Assembly (NCBI RefSeq): GCF_003097135.1
Contig: NZ_QEQL01000009.1
Span: 1-60,502 of the forward strand
Length of the DNA: 60,502 nt
Source: Pseudomonas sp. URIL14HWK12:I12
GTDB taxonomy: Bacteria > Pseudomonadota > Gammaproteobacteria > Pseudomonadales > Pseudomonadaceae
Direction: 5' to 3'
Part shown: in pieces, positions 7,501-14,944 of the stretch
Layout: each line of letters starts with the position of its first letter
How positions within the stretch are numbered: position 1 is the stretch's first letter
Program-made: the position numbers and the translations under genes
The notes under the pieces: generated by a model
Database searches by the model: none
What the model saw: the letters and a program-made list of their open reading frames with translations, nothing else
What the model was told of the DNA's origin: nothing

Positions 7501-7983
7501 TTATTGCACTGCGACGATGGCATAGCCTTTGGCGCCACCTTCGAGGCTGAGGGTGACTTCATCGCCTTCGCCCAGCCCCCGCAATGCCTGGCCTAACGGC
7601 GCCTGTAGGGTGATGACCAACCAGGCCTGGCCGCCCAGTTCCAGGCGCAGGCCCGCAGCATCCGGGCCCAGGAACAGGTTGCGGCTGCTGCCGTCATCGG
7701 CGCGCAGGTTGAGCATGTCACCGGTGCGAATGCCAATCTCTGGATCGTGCGGTTGCACCTTCAAGGCCCGGTAGCGCGCAAGCGCCTGGGCGATTTCCTG
7801 CAGCCGCCGAGCCTGGCCGTGGGCCAGGTATGAGGCTTCCAGCCCCCGGGTGTCATATTTGTTCTCGGCTTTGCTCTGTTCGTGAGTAGCGGCGTCGCGT
7901 GCGGTTTGCACGGCGCGCATCAGCAGGTCGTGATCTTGCTCGAGCTTGGCGACGATGCCCGCCAGTAACGCGGTTTTGTTCAT
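7501..7983 (-). CDS. GreA/GreB-type transcription elongation factor homologue
   Basis: A 160-residue protein from the ATG at 7983 (MNKTALLAGIVAKLEQDHDLL). The N-terminal half is an alpha-helical, probably coiled-coil segment (LMRAVQTARDAATHEQSKAENKYDTRGLE split over two helices). The C-terminal half resembles the GreA/GreB C-terminal domain, with SPLG-like APLGQALRGLGEGDEVTL and a final GYAIVAV strand. Gre factors rescue backtracked RNA polymerase; whether this one does, or is an Rnk-like binder, cannot be told. The start overlaps nothing and follows the stop of the upstream membrane protein by 2 bp, so the two are likely co-transcribed. Confidence 0.75.
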   Translation of the reverse strand: MNKTALLAGIVAKLEQDHDLLMRAVQTARDAATHEQSKAENKYDTRGLEASYLAHGQARRLQEIAQALARYRALKVQPHDPEIGIRTGDMLNLRADDGSSRNLFLGPDAAGLRLELGGQAWLVITLQAPLGQALRGLGEGDEVTLSLEGGAKGYAIVAVQ

Positions 7984-7985
7984 GA

Positions 7986-8387
7986 TCAATGGCACAGGCG
8001 CGCGACATTTTCGCGGCTTTGGTCGGTAGGGGCGTTGCGCGACTGCTCCAGCCAGAACTGGCATTGCAGGTTGCTCTGGTTGGCAGGGTCGCGGCGCGCG
8101 GCGTCTTCATACTGGCGCAGCGCCTGGCTGTGCAGGTTCTGCTGATATTGCTGGAACATAGCCTCGCTGCCCGGTTGGGCAGGGCTGGGCCCGGCTGGCA
8201 CAGCTGCTTCTGGCGCCGGGGACGCAGCGGGTGCTCGGCTGGCAGTAGGCGCCGGGAGGGGCGGCAACGGCGCTGCAGGCAGGTAGCGCCACGCAAGCCA
8301 GGCGCTCAGCCCTATTGCCACTGCGCCGAGCCACAGGCCCAGGGCGATGCAGAGCACCAGTTGCAGAGGGGAAAAGCGGCTGTTCAT
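7986..8387 (-). CDS. Unknown single-span membrane protein with Pro/Ala-rich linker
   Basis: Not recognised. The 133-residue protein starts MNSRFSPLQLVLCIALGLWLGA with one hydrophobic helix (about 9-35). A proline/alanine-rich tether follows (PLPPLPAPTASRAPAASPAPE, about 40-75), then a periplasmic or cytoplasmic helical tail with three cysteines and QYEDAARRDPANQSNLQCQ. The tail could be a small TPR-like or lysozyme-inhibitor-like module, but this is not supported. It is paired with the Gre-type gene 2 bp downstream and divergent from earP. Confidence 0.7.
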   Translation of the reverse strand: MNSRFSPLQLVLCIALGLWLGAVAIGLSAWLAWRYLPAAPLPPLPAPTASRAPAASPAPEAAVPAGPSPAQPGSEAMFQQYQQNLHSQALRQYEDAARRDPANQSNLQCQFWLEQSRNAPTDQSRENVARLCH

Positions 8388-8501
8388 GAGTGTGCCCCCA
8401 AGGCGGAATTAACGGCCATTGTGGCACAGCCGCAAGGCTTTGCTTGGCGGGTGCAGCGGGCTGCGCGCAAAATGCGCCTTCTTTTCAGTGAGGCATGGGT
8501 T

Positions 8502-9632
8502 TTGTCGCGGCCAAGTTGGGATATCTTCTGCAAAGTCGTAGATAACTTTGGTGACATTGGGGTCACCTGGCGCCTGGCACGGCAATTGGTGGCCGAGCAC
8601 GGCTTGCAGGTGCGCCTGTGGGTCGATCATCTGCCCTCGTTCGTTCGCTTGTGCCCGCAGGCTATGGCGAACGCCCCGCAGCAGTGGCATGAAGGCGTCC
8701 AGATACGGCAATGGCCCGAGCCCTGGCAGCCTGCACAGGTGGCGCCGGTGGTGATCGAGGCCTTCGGCTGCAAGCTGCCAGAGGCTTATGTGCAGGCCAT
8801 GGCCGCGCAGGCTCAACTCTCGCTCTGGCTGAACCTGGATTACCTGAGTGCCGAACCCTGGGTAGGTGGCTGCCATGGCCTGCCATCGTTTTCGGCAACG
8901 GGTTACCGCAAGTTTTTCTTTTTCCCCGGTTTTCGCCCCGATACGGGCGGCCTGCTGCGCGAGCAGGGCCTGCTCGCCCGTCGAGATGCCTTCGATGAAG
9001 CCGCGCGCGAGCGGTTCCTGCGCAGCCTGAGTGTCATTCGCCGGCCCGGTGCCTTGCTGGTGTCACTGTTCGCTTATGAAAACCCCAGCTTGCCCAGCTG
9101 GCTGGGCGCAATGGCTGCGGGCCCCCTGCCGATCCAACTGCTGGTGCCGGAAGGCAAGGCCCTGGGTGACGTAAACCACTGGTTGGGCCAGCCGCTGGCG
9201 GTAGGCGAGCAGGCAGAACGCGGGCGCCTGCACATCCAGGTGCTGCCGTTCGTGCCACAGCAGGATTACGACCGGCTGCTCTGGGCGTGTGACTTCAATG
9301 CGGTAAGAGGCGAGGACTCCTTCGTACGCGCCCAATGGGCGGGCCGGCCTATGCTCTGGCATATCTATCGCCAGGACGAAGATGTTCATCTGGACAAGCT
9401 CGAAGCTTTTCTCGAGTTGTACAGCCAGTGTGGTTTACCGGTGCCGGCCCAGGCCGCGCTGCTGGGGCTGTGGCGTGCCTGGAATCGCAGCCTTGACATG
9501 GCCGCCCCTTGGCAGCAATGGCTTGCCCACCGGGAAACACTGGTTGAGCATGCCCGCCAGTGGTGCGCCGAGCAGGCCGCTCGGCTGGACCTCGCTACGG
9601 CGCTGGTTAAATTTCACCGAAATTGGCTATGA
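8502..9632 (+). CDS. earP: EF-P arginine 32 rhamnosyltransferase EarP
   Basis: Transfers rhamnose from dTDP-rhamnose to Arg32 of elongation factor P. The 376-residue protein begins SWDIFCKVVDNFGDIGVTWRLARQL and contains ATGYRKFFFFPGF and the nucleotide-sugar-binding motif CDFNAVRGEDSFVRAQWAG, all diagnostic of EarP. No ATG fits the family N-terminus. I chose the TTG at 8502 (LSRPSWDIF), preceded at 8488-8493 by GTGAGG with good spacing; the alternative ATG at 8472 would add ten residues. It is 48 bp upstream of efp, its substrate gene. dTDP-rhamnose synthesis genes are not in the window. Confidence 0.93.
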   Translation: MSRPSWDIFCKVVDNFGDIGVTWRLARQLVAEHGLQVRLWVDHLPSFVRLCPQAMANAPQQWHEGVQIRQWPEPWQPAQVAPVVIEAFGCKLPEAYVQAMAAQAQLSLWLNLDYLSAEPWVGGCHGLPSFSATGYRKFFFFPGFRPDTGGLLREQGLLARRDAFDEAARERFLRSLSVIRRPGALLVSLFAYENPSLPSWLGAMAAGPLPIQLLVPEGKALGDVNHWLGQPLAVGEQAERGRLHIQVLPFVPQQDYDRLLWACDFNAVRGEDSFVRAQWAGRPMLWHIYRQDEDVHLDKLEAFLELYSQCGLPVPAQAALLGLWRAWNRSLDMAAPWQQWLAHRETLVEHARQWCAEQAARLDLATALVKFHRNWL

Positions 9633-9680
9633 TATGCGGCTTGAATTTGTCACCACCCCCACCGAATCCGGAATTTTGTA

Positions 9681-10250
9681 ATGAAAACTGGTAAAGAGCT
9701 GAAACCCGGTACCGTACTGCGCATCGATAACGATCCATGGCTGGTACAAAAGGCAGAGTTCACCAAGTCGGGTCGCAACAGCGCGATCATGAAGACCAAG
9801 CTGAAAAACCTGCTGACCGGTTACAAAACCGAAACTGTCTATTTCGCCGACGACAAGCTCGATGACGTGATCCTGGACCGCAAGGAAGTTACCTTGTCGT
9901 TCATCAGCGGCGACTCCTACACCTTCATGGACACCACCGACTTCACCATGTATGAGCTGAACGCCGAAGACATCGACGCCGTTCTGCCGTACGTCGAAGA
10001 AGGCATGGAAGACGTCTGCGCCCTGACCATGTACGAAGAGAAAGTCGTATCGGTCGAGTTGCCGACCACCATCAGCCGCAAGGTCGTGTACACCGAAAAC
10101 GCTGCCCGTGGTGATACCTCCGGCAAGGTCATGAAGCCTGCGAAGCTGTCCAACGGCACTGAAATCCAGGTAGCCGACTTCATCGAGATCGACGAAATGA
10201 TCGACATCGATACTCGCGACGGTTCGTTCAAGAGCCGTTCGAAGAAGTAA
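9681..10250 (+). CDS. efp: Elongation factor P
   Basis: Helps the ribosome form bonds at polyproline stretches. The 189-residue protein has the standard three-barrel EF-P layout, starting MKTGKELKPGTVLRIDNDPW. The modified loop reads KSGRNSA with Arg at position 32, the arginine type that EarP rhamnosylates, rather than the lysine used by EpmA. The adjacent earP gene fits this exactly. A strong intrinsic terminator follows at 10268-10295. Confidence 0.98.
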   Translation: MKTGKELKPGTVLRIDNDPWLVQKAEFTKSGRNSAIMKTKLKNLLTGYKTETVYFADDKLDDVILDRKEVTLSFISGDSYTFMDTTDFTMYELNAEDIDAVLPYVEEGMEDVCALTMYEEKVVSVELPTTISRKVVYTENAARGDTSGKVMKPAKLSNGTEIQVADFIEIDEMIDIDTRDGSFKSRSKK

Positions 10251-10267
10251 TCGCCTCGTTGCGATGC

Positions 10268-10295
10268 AAAAAAACCCGCCGATGGCGGGTTTTTT
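10268..10295 (+). terminator. Intrinsic terminator of efp
   Basis: Seven A residues, CCCGCC, loop GAT, GGCGGG and six T residues form a classic rho-independent hairpin 18 bp after the efp stop. The A-run and T-run make it usable from both directions. Confidence 0.9.
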
Positions 10296-10399
10296 GTTGC
10301 TGGTCGCTACCGAGCGACACAGGCGCCTCGTGGCGCTTCAGGGGGAGCCCGCCTGTTCGCCGACTACCCAGCGCCCAAACTTCTTGGCCGAAAACGAAA

Positions 10400-10417
10400 A
10401 ACCCGCCGAAGCGGGTT
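10400..10417. terminator. Second hairpin, likely terminator on the ohr side
   Basis: AACCCGC-CGAA-GCGGGTT with a preceding A-run on the plus strand (a T-run, TTTTTCG, on the minus strand). It has the shape of a terminator for minus-strand transcripts, that is ohr, although about 190 bp beyond the ohr stop. Confidence 0.6.
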
Positions 10418-10606
10418 CTTTGCCATTACCATTCCAGCATCCTGCCGGCAGCCTTTCATGGCCATGGTCGACCGTCCTTGATCGTCACACTGCATTCCGT
10501 CGCAGTGCGTTGGTAGGTGTAGATTAAGGCCGGCGCGGGTCGGCCAAAAGTGGTGATTGCCACTACCGCATGTAAGCCATTGCCGACTCGAGGCCTACGC
10601 CAGGGC

Positions 10607-11035
10607 TCAGACGCTCACATGCAGGCGCACATCGACGTTACCGCGGGTAGCGTTGGAATATGGGCAAACCAGGTGTGCGGCATCCACCAACGCTTGCGCT
10701 TGGGCTTGCTCGAGGCCCGGCAGTTCGATATGCAGGTCGATATCCAGGCCGAAGCCGCCTTCGATCTGGCCAATACCCACATCGGCACTCACCCGCACAC
10801 TGGCCGGCACGCTGAGTTTTTGCTGGGCCGCCACAAACTTCAACGCCCCGATGAAGCAAGCGGAGTAACCGGCTGCGAACAGCTGCTCCGGGTTTGTACC
10901 TTCGCCGCCGGCGCCGCCCAGCGCTTTGGGGGTGGTCAGTTTCACATCCAAGGCGTGATCGTTGGAAACGGCACGGCCGTCGCGGCCGCCGGTGGCGGAA
11001 GAGGTAGCGGTGTAGATGGCGGTGAAATGAGTCAT
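10607..11035 (-). CDS. ohr: Organic hydroperoxide resistance protein Ohr
   Basis: Thiol peroxidase that reduces organic and fatty-acid hydroperoxides, probably with lipoylated partner proteins. The 142-residue protein has the OsmC/Ohr fold. Both catalytic cysteines are present: Cys60 in FAAGYSACFIGAL and Cys124 in HLVCPYSNAT, with the NPEQLFAAGY motif. Length is standard. It is downstream of ohrR on the same strand, with two OhrR-type operators in the 139 bp between them. Confidence 0.97.
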   Translation of the reverse strand: MTHFTAIYTATSSATGGRDGRAVSNDHALDVKLTTPKALGGAGGEGTNPEQLFAAGYSACFIGALKFVAAQQKLSVPASVRVSADVGIGQIEGGFGLDIDLHIELPGLEQAQAQALVDAAHLVCPYSNATRGNVDVRLHVSV

Positions 11036-11061
11036 GATAGGGCCCTTTTGATGTGCATTAA

Positions 11062-11079
11062 TATTTTGCGTACAAGATA
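11062..11079. promoter_or_regulatory. Putative OhrR operator, site 1
   Basis: TATTTTGCGTACAAGATA is an imperfect palindrome in the ohrR-ohr gap, 27 bp before the ohr start. It differs from site 2 only in the central two bases. The sequence matches the AT-flanked palindromes that MarR-type OhrR regulators use. Binding is inferred. Confidence 0.75.
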
Positions 11080-11102
11080 TATGGTTAAAGTTAGCGATGT
11101 TT

Positions 11103-11120
11103 TATTTTGCGCGCAAGATA
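11103..11120. promoter_or_regulatory. Putative OhrR operator, site 2
   Basis: TATTTTGCGCGCAAGATA, nearly identical to site 1 and 41 bp away centre to centre, about four helical turns, which would place both OhrR dimers on one face of the DNA. Confidence 0.75.
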
Positions 11121-11174
11121 AAATGTGGCTTTGTGGATGAGCGGTCAACGGCCCGACCGCATCACCCAGACTCC

Positions 11175-11645
11175 CTACATTTTTGCCTGTAGCTGCTTTC
11201 GCAGGCCCAGCAGTTGCTCCTGCATCTGCTGCAGGTCTTCAACGTCAGAACCCGTGGCCTCGACGATACACCCGGGTACCGACTGGGCCTTGGCCTTGAG
11301 CTGGCGGCCGGCTTCGGTGAGGTTTACCAGCACGACGCGCTCATCTTCCTTGCTGCGTGTGCGGCTGAGCAGGCCTTCACTCTCCAGGCGCTTGAGCAGA
11401 GGGGTCAGCGAGCCGGGGTCGGTCAGCAGCCGGTTGCTGATCTCACCCACGGTCAAGCCGTCCCGCTCCCACAGTACCAGCATGGTCAGGTACTGCGGGT
11501 AGGTCAGCCCCATTGCCTGGAGCAAAGGTTTATAAACCTTCGTCATCATCAACGAGGTCGAATACAGGGCAAAGCACAGCTGGTTATCCAGCAATAAAGG
11601 GTCGCTGGAAGCTGCGGGCGTTACGCGAGAAGTGTCGGTGCTCAT
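11175..11645 (-). CDS. ohrR: MarR-family organic-peroxide sensor OhrR
   Basis: Represses ohr until oxidised by organic hydroperoxide. The 156-residue protein has the winged-helix MarR core (LTVGEISNRLLTDPGSLTPLLKRLESEGLL, then RSKEDERVVLVNLT). Cys24 in NQLCFALYS is the reactive peroxide-sensing cysteine, and Cys126 matches the second cysteine of two-Cys OhrR proteins. It is the gene before ohr on the same strand. The two operators in the gap suit repression of ohr. Confidence 0.95.
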   Translation of the reverse strand: MSTDTSRVTPAASSDPLLLDNQLCFALYSTSLMMTKVYKPLLQAMGLTYPQYLTMLVLWERDGLTVGEISNRLLTDPGSLTPLLKRLESEGLLSRTRSKEDERVVLVNLTEAGRQLKAKAQSVPGCIVEATGSDVEDLQQMQEQLLGLRKQLQAKM

Positions 11646-11830
11646 GCTGGTCCTTCATCCAAGGCCGGTGCGGCAGTGCGTGCCGCTCATGTATTTAGTG
11701 TGCCAGTGAATGTCGCTGGGCTCCATTTGCGTTGGCTGGCCACATGAAATACTGAGCGGTGCGCGTTCGCATAAGTTCGTTCTATGTTGGTTTGCATTAC
11801 CCTGCGCGCTCACCGGTGAGGAGATGGGTA

Positions 11831-12577
11831 GTGGATATCCTGTTTTACGCAGTGCTGGGCGCTGGCATGGGGGCCTTGGGGGGCTTGTTCGGCATTGGCG
11901 GAGGGCTGATCGCGATTCCGGCGTTGGGTTTGTTGTTCGGGCTTGATCAGGCGTTGGCTCAAGGCACCGCACTGGTGATGGTGGTCCCGAACGTGATGCT
12001 TGCCTTGTGGCGCTACCATCAACGCAATCGTATCGACCTTCGGCACGCGCTGGCGTTGGGCTTGGCCGGCTTCGTCTTCGCCTGGGCCGGCTCGATGATC
12101 GCGGTGGGCTTGGATGCCGCAGCGATGCGCTGGGGGTTCATCGTGTTCCTGGTGCTGCTGGCGGGCTTCAACGCGTGGCGCACCTTCCAGGTCACGTCGC
12201 CAGCGGCCGGGCAGGTGCGCCACGGTTGGCCGGCACTGGCAGCCTTGGGGGCGGCATCGGGCGCATTGGGCGGCTTTTTCGGCGTCGGCGGGGCAGTGGT
12301 GGCCACCCCGGTGCTGACAGGTACCTTCGGCACTACCCAGGTGGTGGCGCAGGGTTTGTCGCTTGCGCTGGCCTTGCCCAGCACGGGGGTCACCCTGCTC
12401 ACCTATGCGCTGCATGACCAGGTACTGTGGCGCATGGGGGTGCCGATGTCGCTGGGTGGGTTGCTCAGCATCAGTTGGGGCGTGCGTGCGGCCTACGCCT
12501 TGCCCGAGCGCGCCCTGCGCCGGTTGTTCTGTGTGTTTCTACTGATATGCGCGTTGTTGCTCGCCTTCAAAGCCTGA
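11831..12577 (+). CDS. TauE/SafE-family membrane permease
   Basis: Putative exporter or importer of an anion such as sulfite, sulfonate or a small organic acid. The 248-residue protein has about seven to eight membrane helices and the paired glycine-rich motifs GGLFGIGGGLIAIPAL and GGFFGVGGAVVATPVL, typical of the family's internal duplication. I chose the GTG at 11831 because GAGGAG lies seven bases upstream; a longer frame to 11759 gives a polar extension. The 3' end overlaps the converging LysR gene by 11 bp. The substrate cannot be inferred. Confidence 0.88.
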   Translation: MDILFYAVLGAGMGALGGLFGIGGGLIAIPALGLLFGLDQALAQGTALVMVVPNVMLALWRYHQRNRIDLRHALALGLAGFVFAWAGSMIAVGLDAAAMRWGFIVFLVLLAGFNAWRTFQVTSPAAGQVRHGWPALAALGAASGALGGFFGVGGAVVATPVLTGTFGTTQVVAQGLSLALALPSTGVTLLTYALHDQVLWRMGVPMSLGGLLSISWGVRAAYALPERALRRLFCVFLLICALLLAFKA

Positions 12578-13427
12578 ACCCTTCGGCAATATGCTCAGCC
12601 AGGGTGTCGAGCATCGGCGAATGGCTGGCCGGGTTACGCAGCAGCATGATGTTGGCCAGGGGCAATAATGGCAGGCCCTCGGCCTCCCCGAGGATGCGCA
12701 TGTCGGCGGTCATCAGGCTCTGCAGTTGCGCCGTGACCGCCAGGCCCGCACTCACCACTGCCATGATCGCCGCCAGGCTTGGGCTGCTGTAAGCCACTCG
12801 ATAGGCTCGGCCGCCAGTGTCCAGGGCATTACAGGCCCATTGCCGGCAGAAGCAGTCGTTGTTGAACATCGCAAGTGGCATCGGGTCTTGCTCGTGCGGT
12901 GCAAAGCCCGCCGCTTCGGCCCAGACGAACCGTTCCTGGCGGAGCAGCAGGCCCATGTTCTCGCCGGGCTGGCGGGTGACGATAGTCAGGTCCAGGTCGT
13001 TGCGCTGCAGCAATTGCGTGGAGTTTTCGCAATGTACCTCCACCTGCACCAACGGGTACGCCTGGGCGAACCCCGAGAGGATGCCCGGCAGGAAGCGCAT
13101 GGCGTAGTCATCCGGGGTGCCTATGCGCACGGTGCCGACCATGTGCGGCTGGCGCAGGGTATTGATCGCCTCACTGTGCAGTTTGAGGATGCGCCGTGCG
13201 TAGCCCAGCAGTACTTGGCCCTCGGCGGTCAAGCGCACTTGGCGCCCATCGCGCTCGAACAGCTTGCGCTGAAGCACGTCTTCTTCGAGCCGCTTGATCT
13301 GCATGCTCACGGCCGACTGGGTGCGGTTGACCTTGTCGGCCGCACGGGTGAAGCCGCCTTCCTCTGCAATGGTTACAAAGGTGCGCAGCACATCGGAGTC
13401 GATGCTTTGGTAGCCAGTCATTGCCAT
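12567..13427 (-). CDS. LysR-family transcriptional regulator
   Basis: A 286-residue LysR regulator. The N-terminal winged helix reads VLRTFVTIAEEGGFTRAADK and TQSAVSMQIKRLEED (residues 13-50); the rest is the periplasmic-binding-like effector domain. I chose the ATG at 13427; a TTG one codon earlier is also possible. It overlaps the TauE/SafE gene tail to tail and is divergent from the DUF1127 gene, either of which may be a target. The effector is unknown. Confidence 0.9.
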   Translation of the reverse strand: MAMTGYQSIDSDVLRTFVTIAEEGGFTRAADKVNRTQSAVSMQIKRLEEDVLQRKLFERDGRQVRLTAEGQVLLGYARRILKLHSEAINTLRQPHMVGTVRIGTPDDYAMRFLPGILSGFAQAYPLVQVEVHCENSTQLLQRNDLDLTIVTRQPGENMGLLLRQERFVWAEAAGFAPHEQDPMPLAMFNNDCFCRQWACNALDTGGRAYRVAYSSPSLAAIMAVVSAGLAVTAQLQSLMTADMRILGEAEGLPLLPLANIMLLRNPASHSPMLDTLAEHIAEGFRL

Positions 13428-13524
13428 CAATCTCTGAGATGGGTCGCATAAGAAACATTCGTTGGATTGATCCTAACCTGCTCCCCGACACTGGCGCCAT
13501 ACCCACTGAGCGGGCAGCACGGTA

Positions 13525-13719
13525 ATGAACAAGCAGAGAGGCTTTTTGCAACTGAGCGCAGCACCTTGGCGCATTGCCACGCGTTGGTACGAGCTGTTTC
13601 GCCAGCGTCAGCAATTGGCCACGCTGAGCGACGCAGCGCTCAAGGATCTGGGCTTGTCGCGGGCCGATATCTGGGAAGAAAGCGAACGTTCTTTCTGGGA
13701 TGATCCGTTGCGCAAGTGA
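13525..13719 (+). CDS. DUF1127 small protein
   Basis: A 64-residue protein whose second half is a DUF1127 motif (RQQLATLSDAALKDLGLSRADIWEE). DUF1127 proteins are small, arginine-rich and often stress- or phosphate-related; some act as RNA-binding regulators. The function here is unknown. It starts 97 bp from the divergent LysR start and precedes the YcaQ-type gene by 49 bp on the same strand, so the two may be co-transcribed. Confidence 0.88.
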   Translation: MNKQRGFLQLSAAPWRIATRWYELFRQRQQLATLSDAALKDLGLSRADIWEESERSFWDDPLRK

Positions 13720-13768
13720 GGGGCGGGTTCTATGGTTGAGGCCTTCATGCCTTGGAGCCTCGCCCCCC

Positions 13769-14944
13769 ATGATCGAGCTTTCGAATCGCCAGGCCCGCCG
13801 CGTCGCCCTGGCTGCGCAAGGGTTTGGTAGCCGCGCCGCCGGGACCGGAACCGATACCGGGGCTACTAACCGAGCCCTTCAAGCGATGATCCAACGCTTG
13901 GGCGCTTTGCAACTGGACTCGGTCAACGCTGTGGCGCGCTCGCATTATCTGCCGCTGTTTTCGCGGCTGGGCCATTACCCGCGCGAAACGCTCGACACGT
14001 TGGCCTGGGGCCCCAAGCGCCAGCAGCGGCTGTTCGAGGCCTGGGGGCATGAAGCGTCGTTGTTGCCGCTGAGCCTGCAACCGGCCTTGCGTTGGCGGCA
14101 TGCATGCGCGGCCCGGGGCGAAGGTATCTACCAGGGCCTGGCACGGTTCGGTAGGGAGCGCCGGGAGGTGCTCGACCGTGTGCTGGACCAAGTGGCCAGC
14201 CGGGGGGCGCTGCCTGCCGGGGCGCTCAACACCCGCGAAGGCAAGGCCGGCCCCTGGTGGGATTGGAGTGAGGAAAAACAGGCGTTCGAGTGGCTGTTCG
14301 CCGCTGGGGAGCTGTGTGTCGCTACCCGGCGCGGCTTTGAACGCATCTATGACCTGCCCGAGCGCGTGCTGCCCGGCGCGGTGCTGGCACAGGCTACGCC
14401 CAGCGAAGCCGAAGGCCAGCGCACCCTGATGCTGCACGCTGCCCAGGCGCTCGGGGTGGCTACCGAGAAAGATTTGCGCGATTACTTTCGTCTTGTGCCG
14501 GCCGATGCCAAAGCGCGCCTAGCCGAGCTGGTGGAAGAAGGCGCATTGCTGCCGTGCCGGGTCGAAGGCTGGAAGCAGCCGGCCTGGTGCGTGGCAGGCC
14601 TGAAGGTGCCCCGCAAGGTCCAGGCCAGCGCCTTGCTCTCGCCGTTCGACTCGCTGATGTGGGAACGTTCGCGAGTGGAGCGCTTGTTCGAATTTCGCTA
14701 CCGCCTGGAATTCTACGTGCCGCCCGCCAAACGCATCTATGGCTATTACGTGATGCCGTTTCTGCACCAGGAGCGGATCGAGGCCCGCGTAGACCTTCGC
14801 GCCGACCGTGCAACTGGCCGGCTGCGGGTGTTGGCGGTTCACGAGGAAAGCATTGGCCTGGACGCTCCGGCCCGTGCGGCGCTCGATGAGCAACTGCAGG
14901 GGCTGGCGACGTGGCTGGGGCTGGCTATCGAGCCGCTTGCTTGA
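13769..14944 (+). CDS. YcaQ/AlkX-type winged-helix DNA glycosylase
   Basis: Member of the HTH_42 family, whose E. coli member YcaQ (AlkX) unhooks DNA interstrand crosslinks. The 391-residue protein has the family motif LGALQLDSVNAVARSHYLPL near the N-terminus, then EAWGHEASLLP and LLSPFDSLMWERSRVERLF. The ATG at 13769 (MIELSNRQARRVAL) gives the standard start. The 3' end overlaps the converging DAHP synthase gene by 20 bp. Confidence 0.9.
   Translation: MIELSNRQARRVALAAQGFGSRAAGTGTDTGATNRALQAMIQRLGALQLDSVNAVARSHYLPLFSRLGHYPRETLDTLAWGPKRQQRLFEAWGHEASLLPLSLQPALRWRHACAARGEGIYQGLARFGRERREVLDRVLDQVASRGALPAGALNTREGKAGPWWDWSEEKQAFEWLFAAGELCVATRRGFERIYDLPERVLPGAVLAQATPSEAEGQRTLMLHAAQALGVATEKDLRDYFRLVPADAKARLAELVEEGALLPCRVEGWKQPAWCVAGLKVPRKVQASALLSPFDSLMWERSRVERLFEFRYRLEFYVPPAKRIYGYYVMPFLHQERIEARVDLRADRATGRLRVLAVHEESIGLDAPARAALDEQLQGLATWLGLAIEPLA

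Larger units (their letters stand above)
10251..10606. other. Intergenic stretch between efp and ohr
   Basis: 356 bp between two converging transcripts. It holds the two terminators listed. The rest (10418-10606) shows only a weak inverted repeat AGTGG/CCACT near 10549-10564, and no supported gene. Confidence 0.6.

Noticed and set aside
7989..8471. N-terminal extension of earP by up to 170 residues
   Set aside because: This part is antisense to the small membrane-protein gene and has no similarity to EarP.
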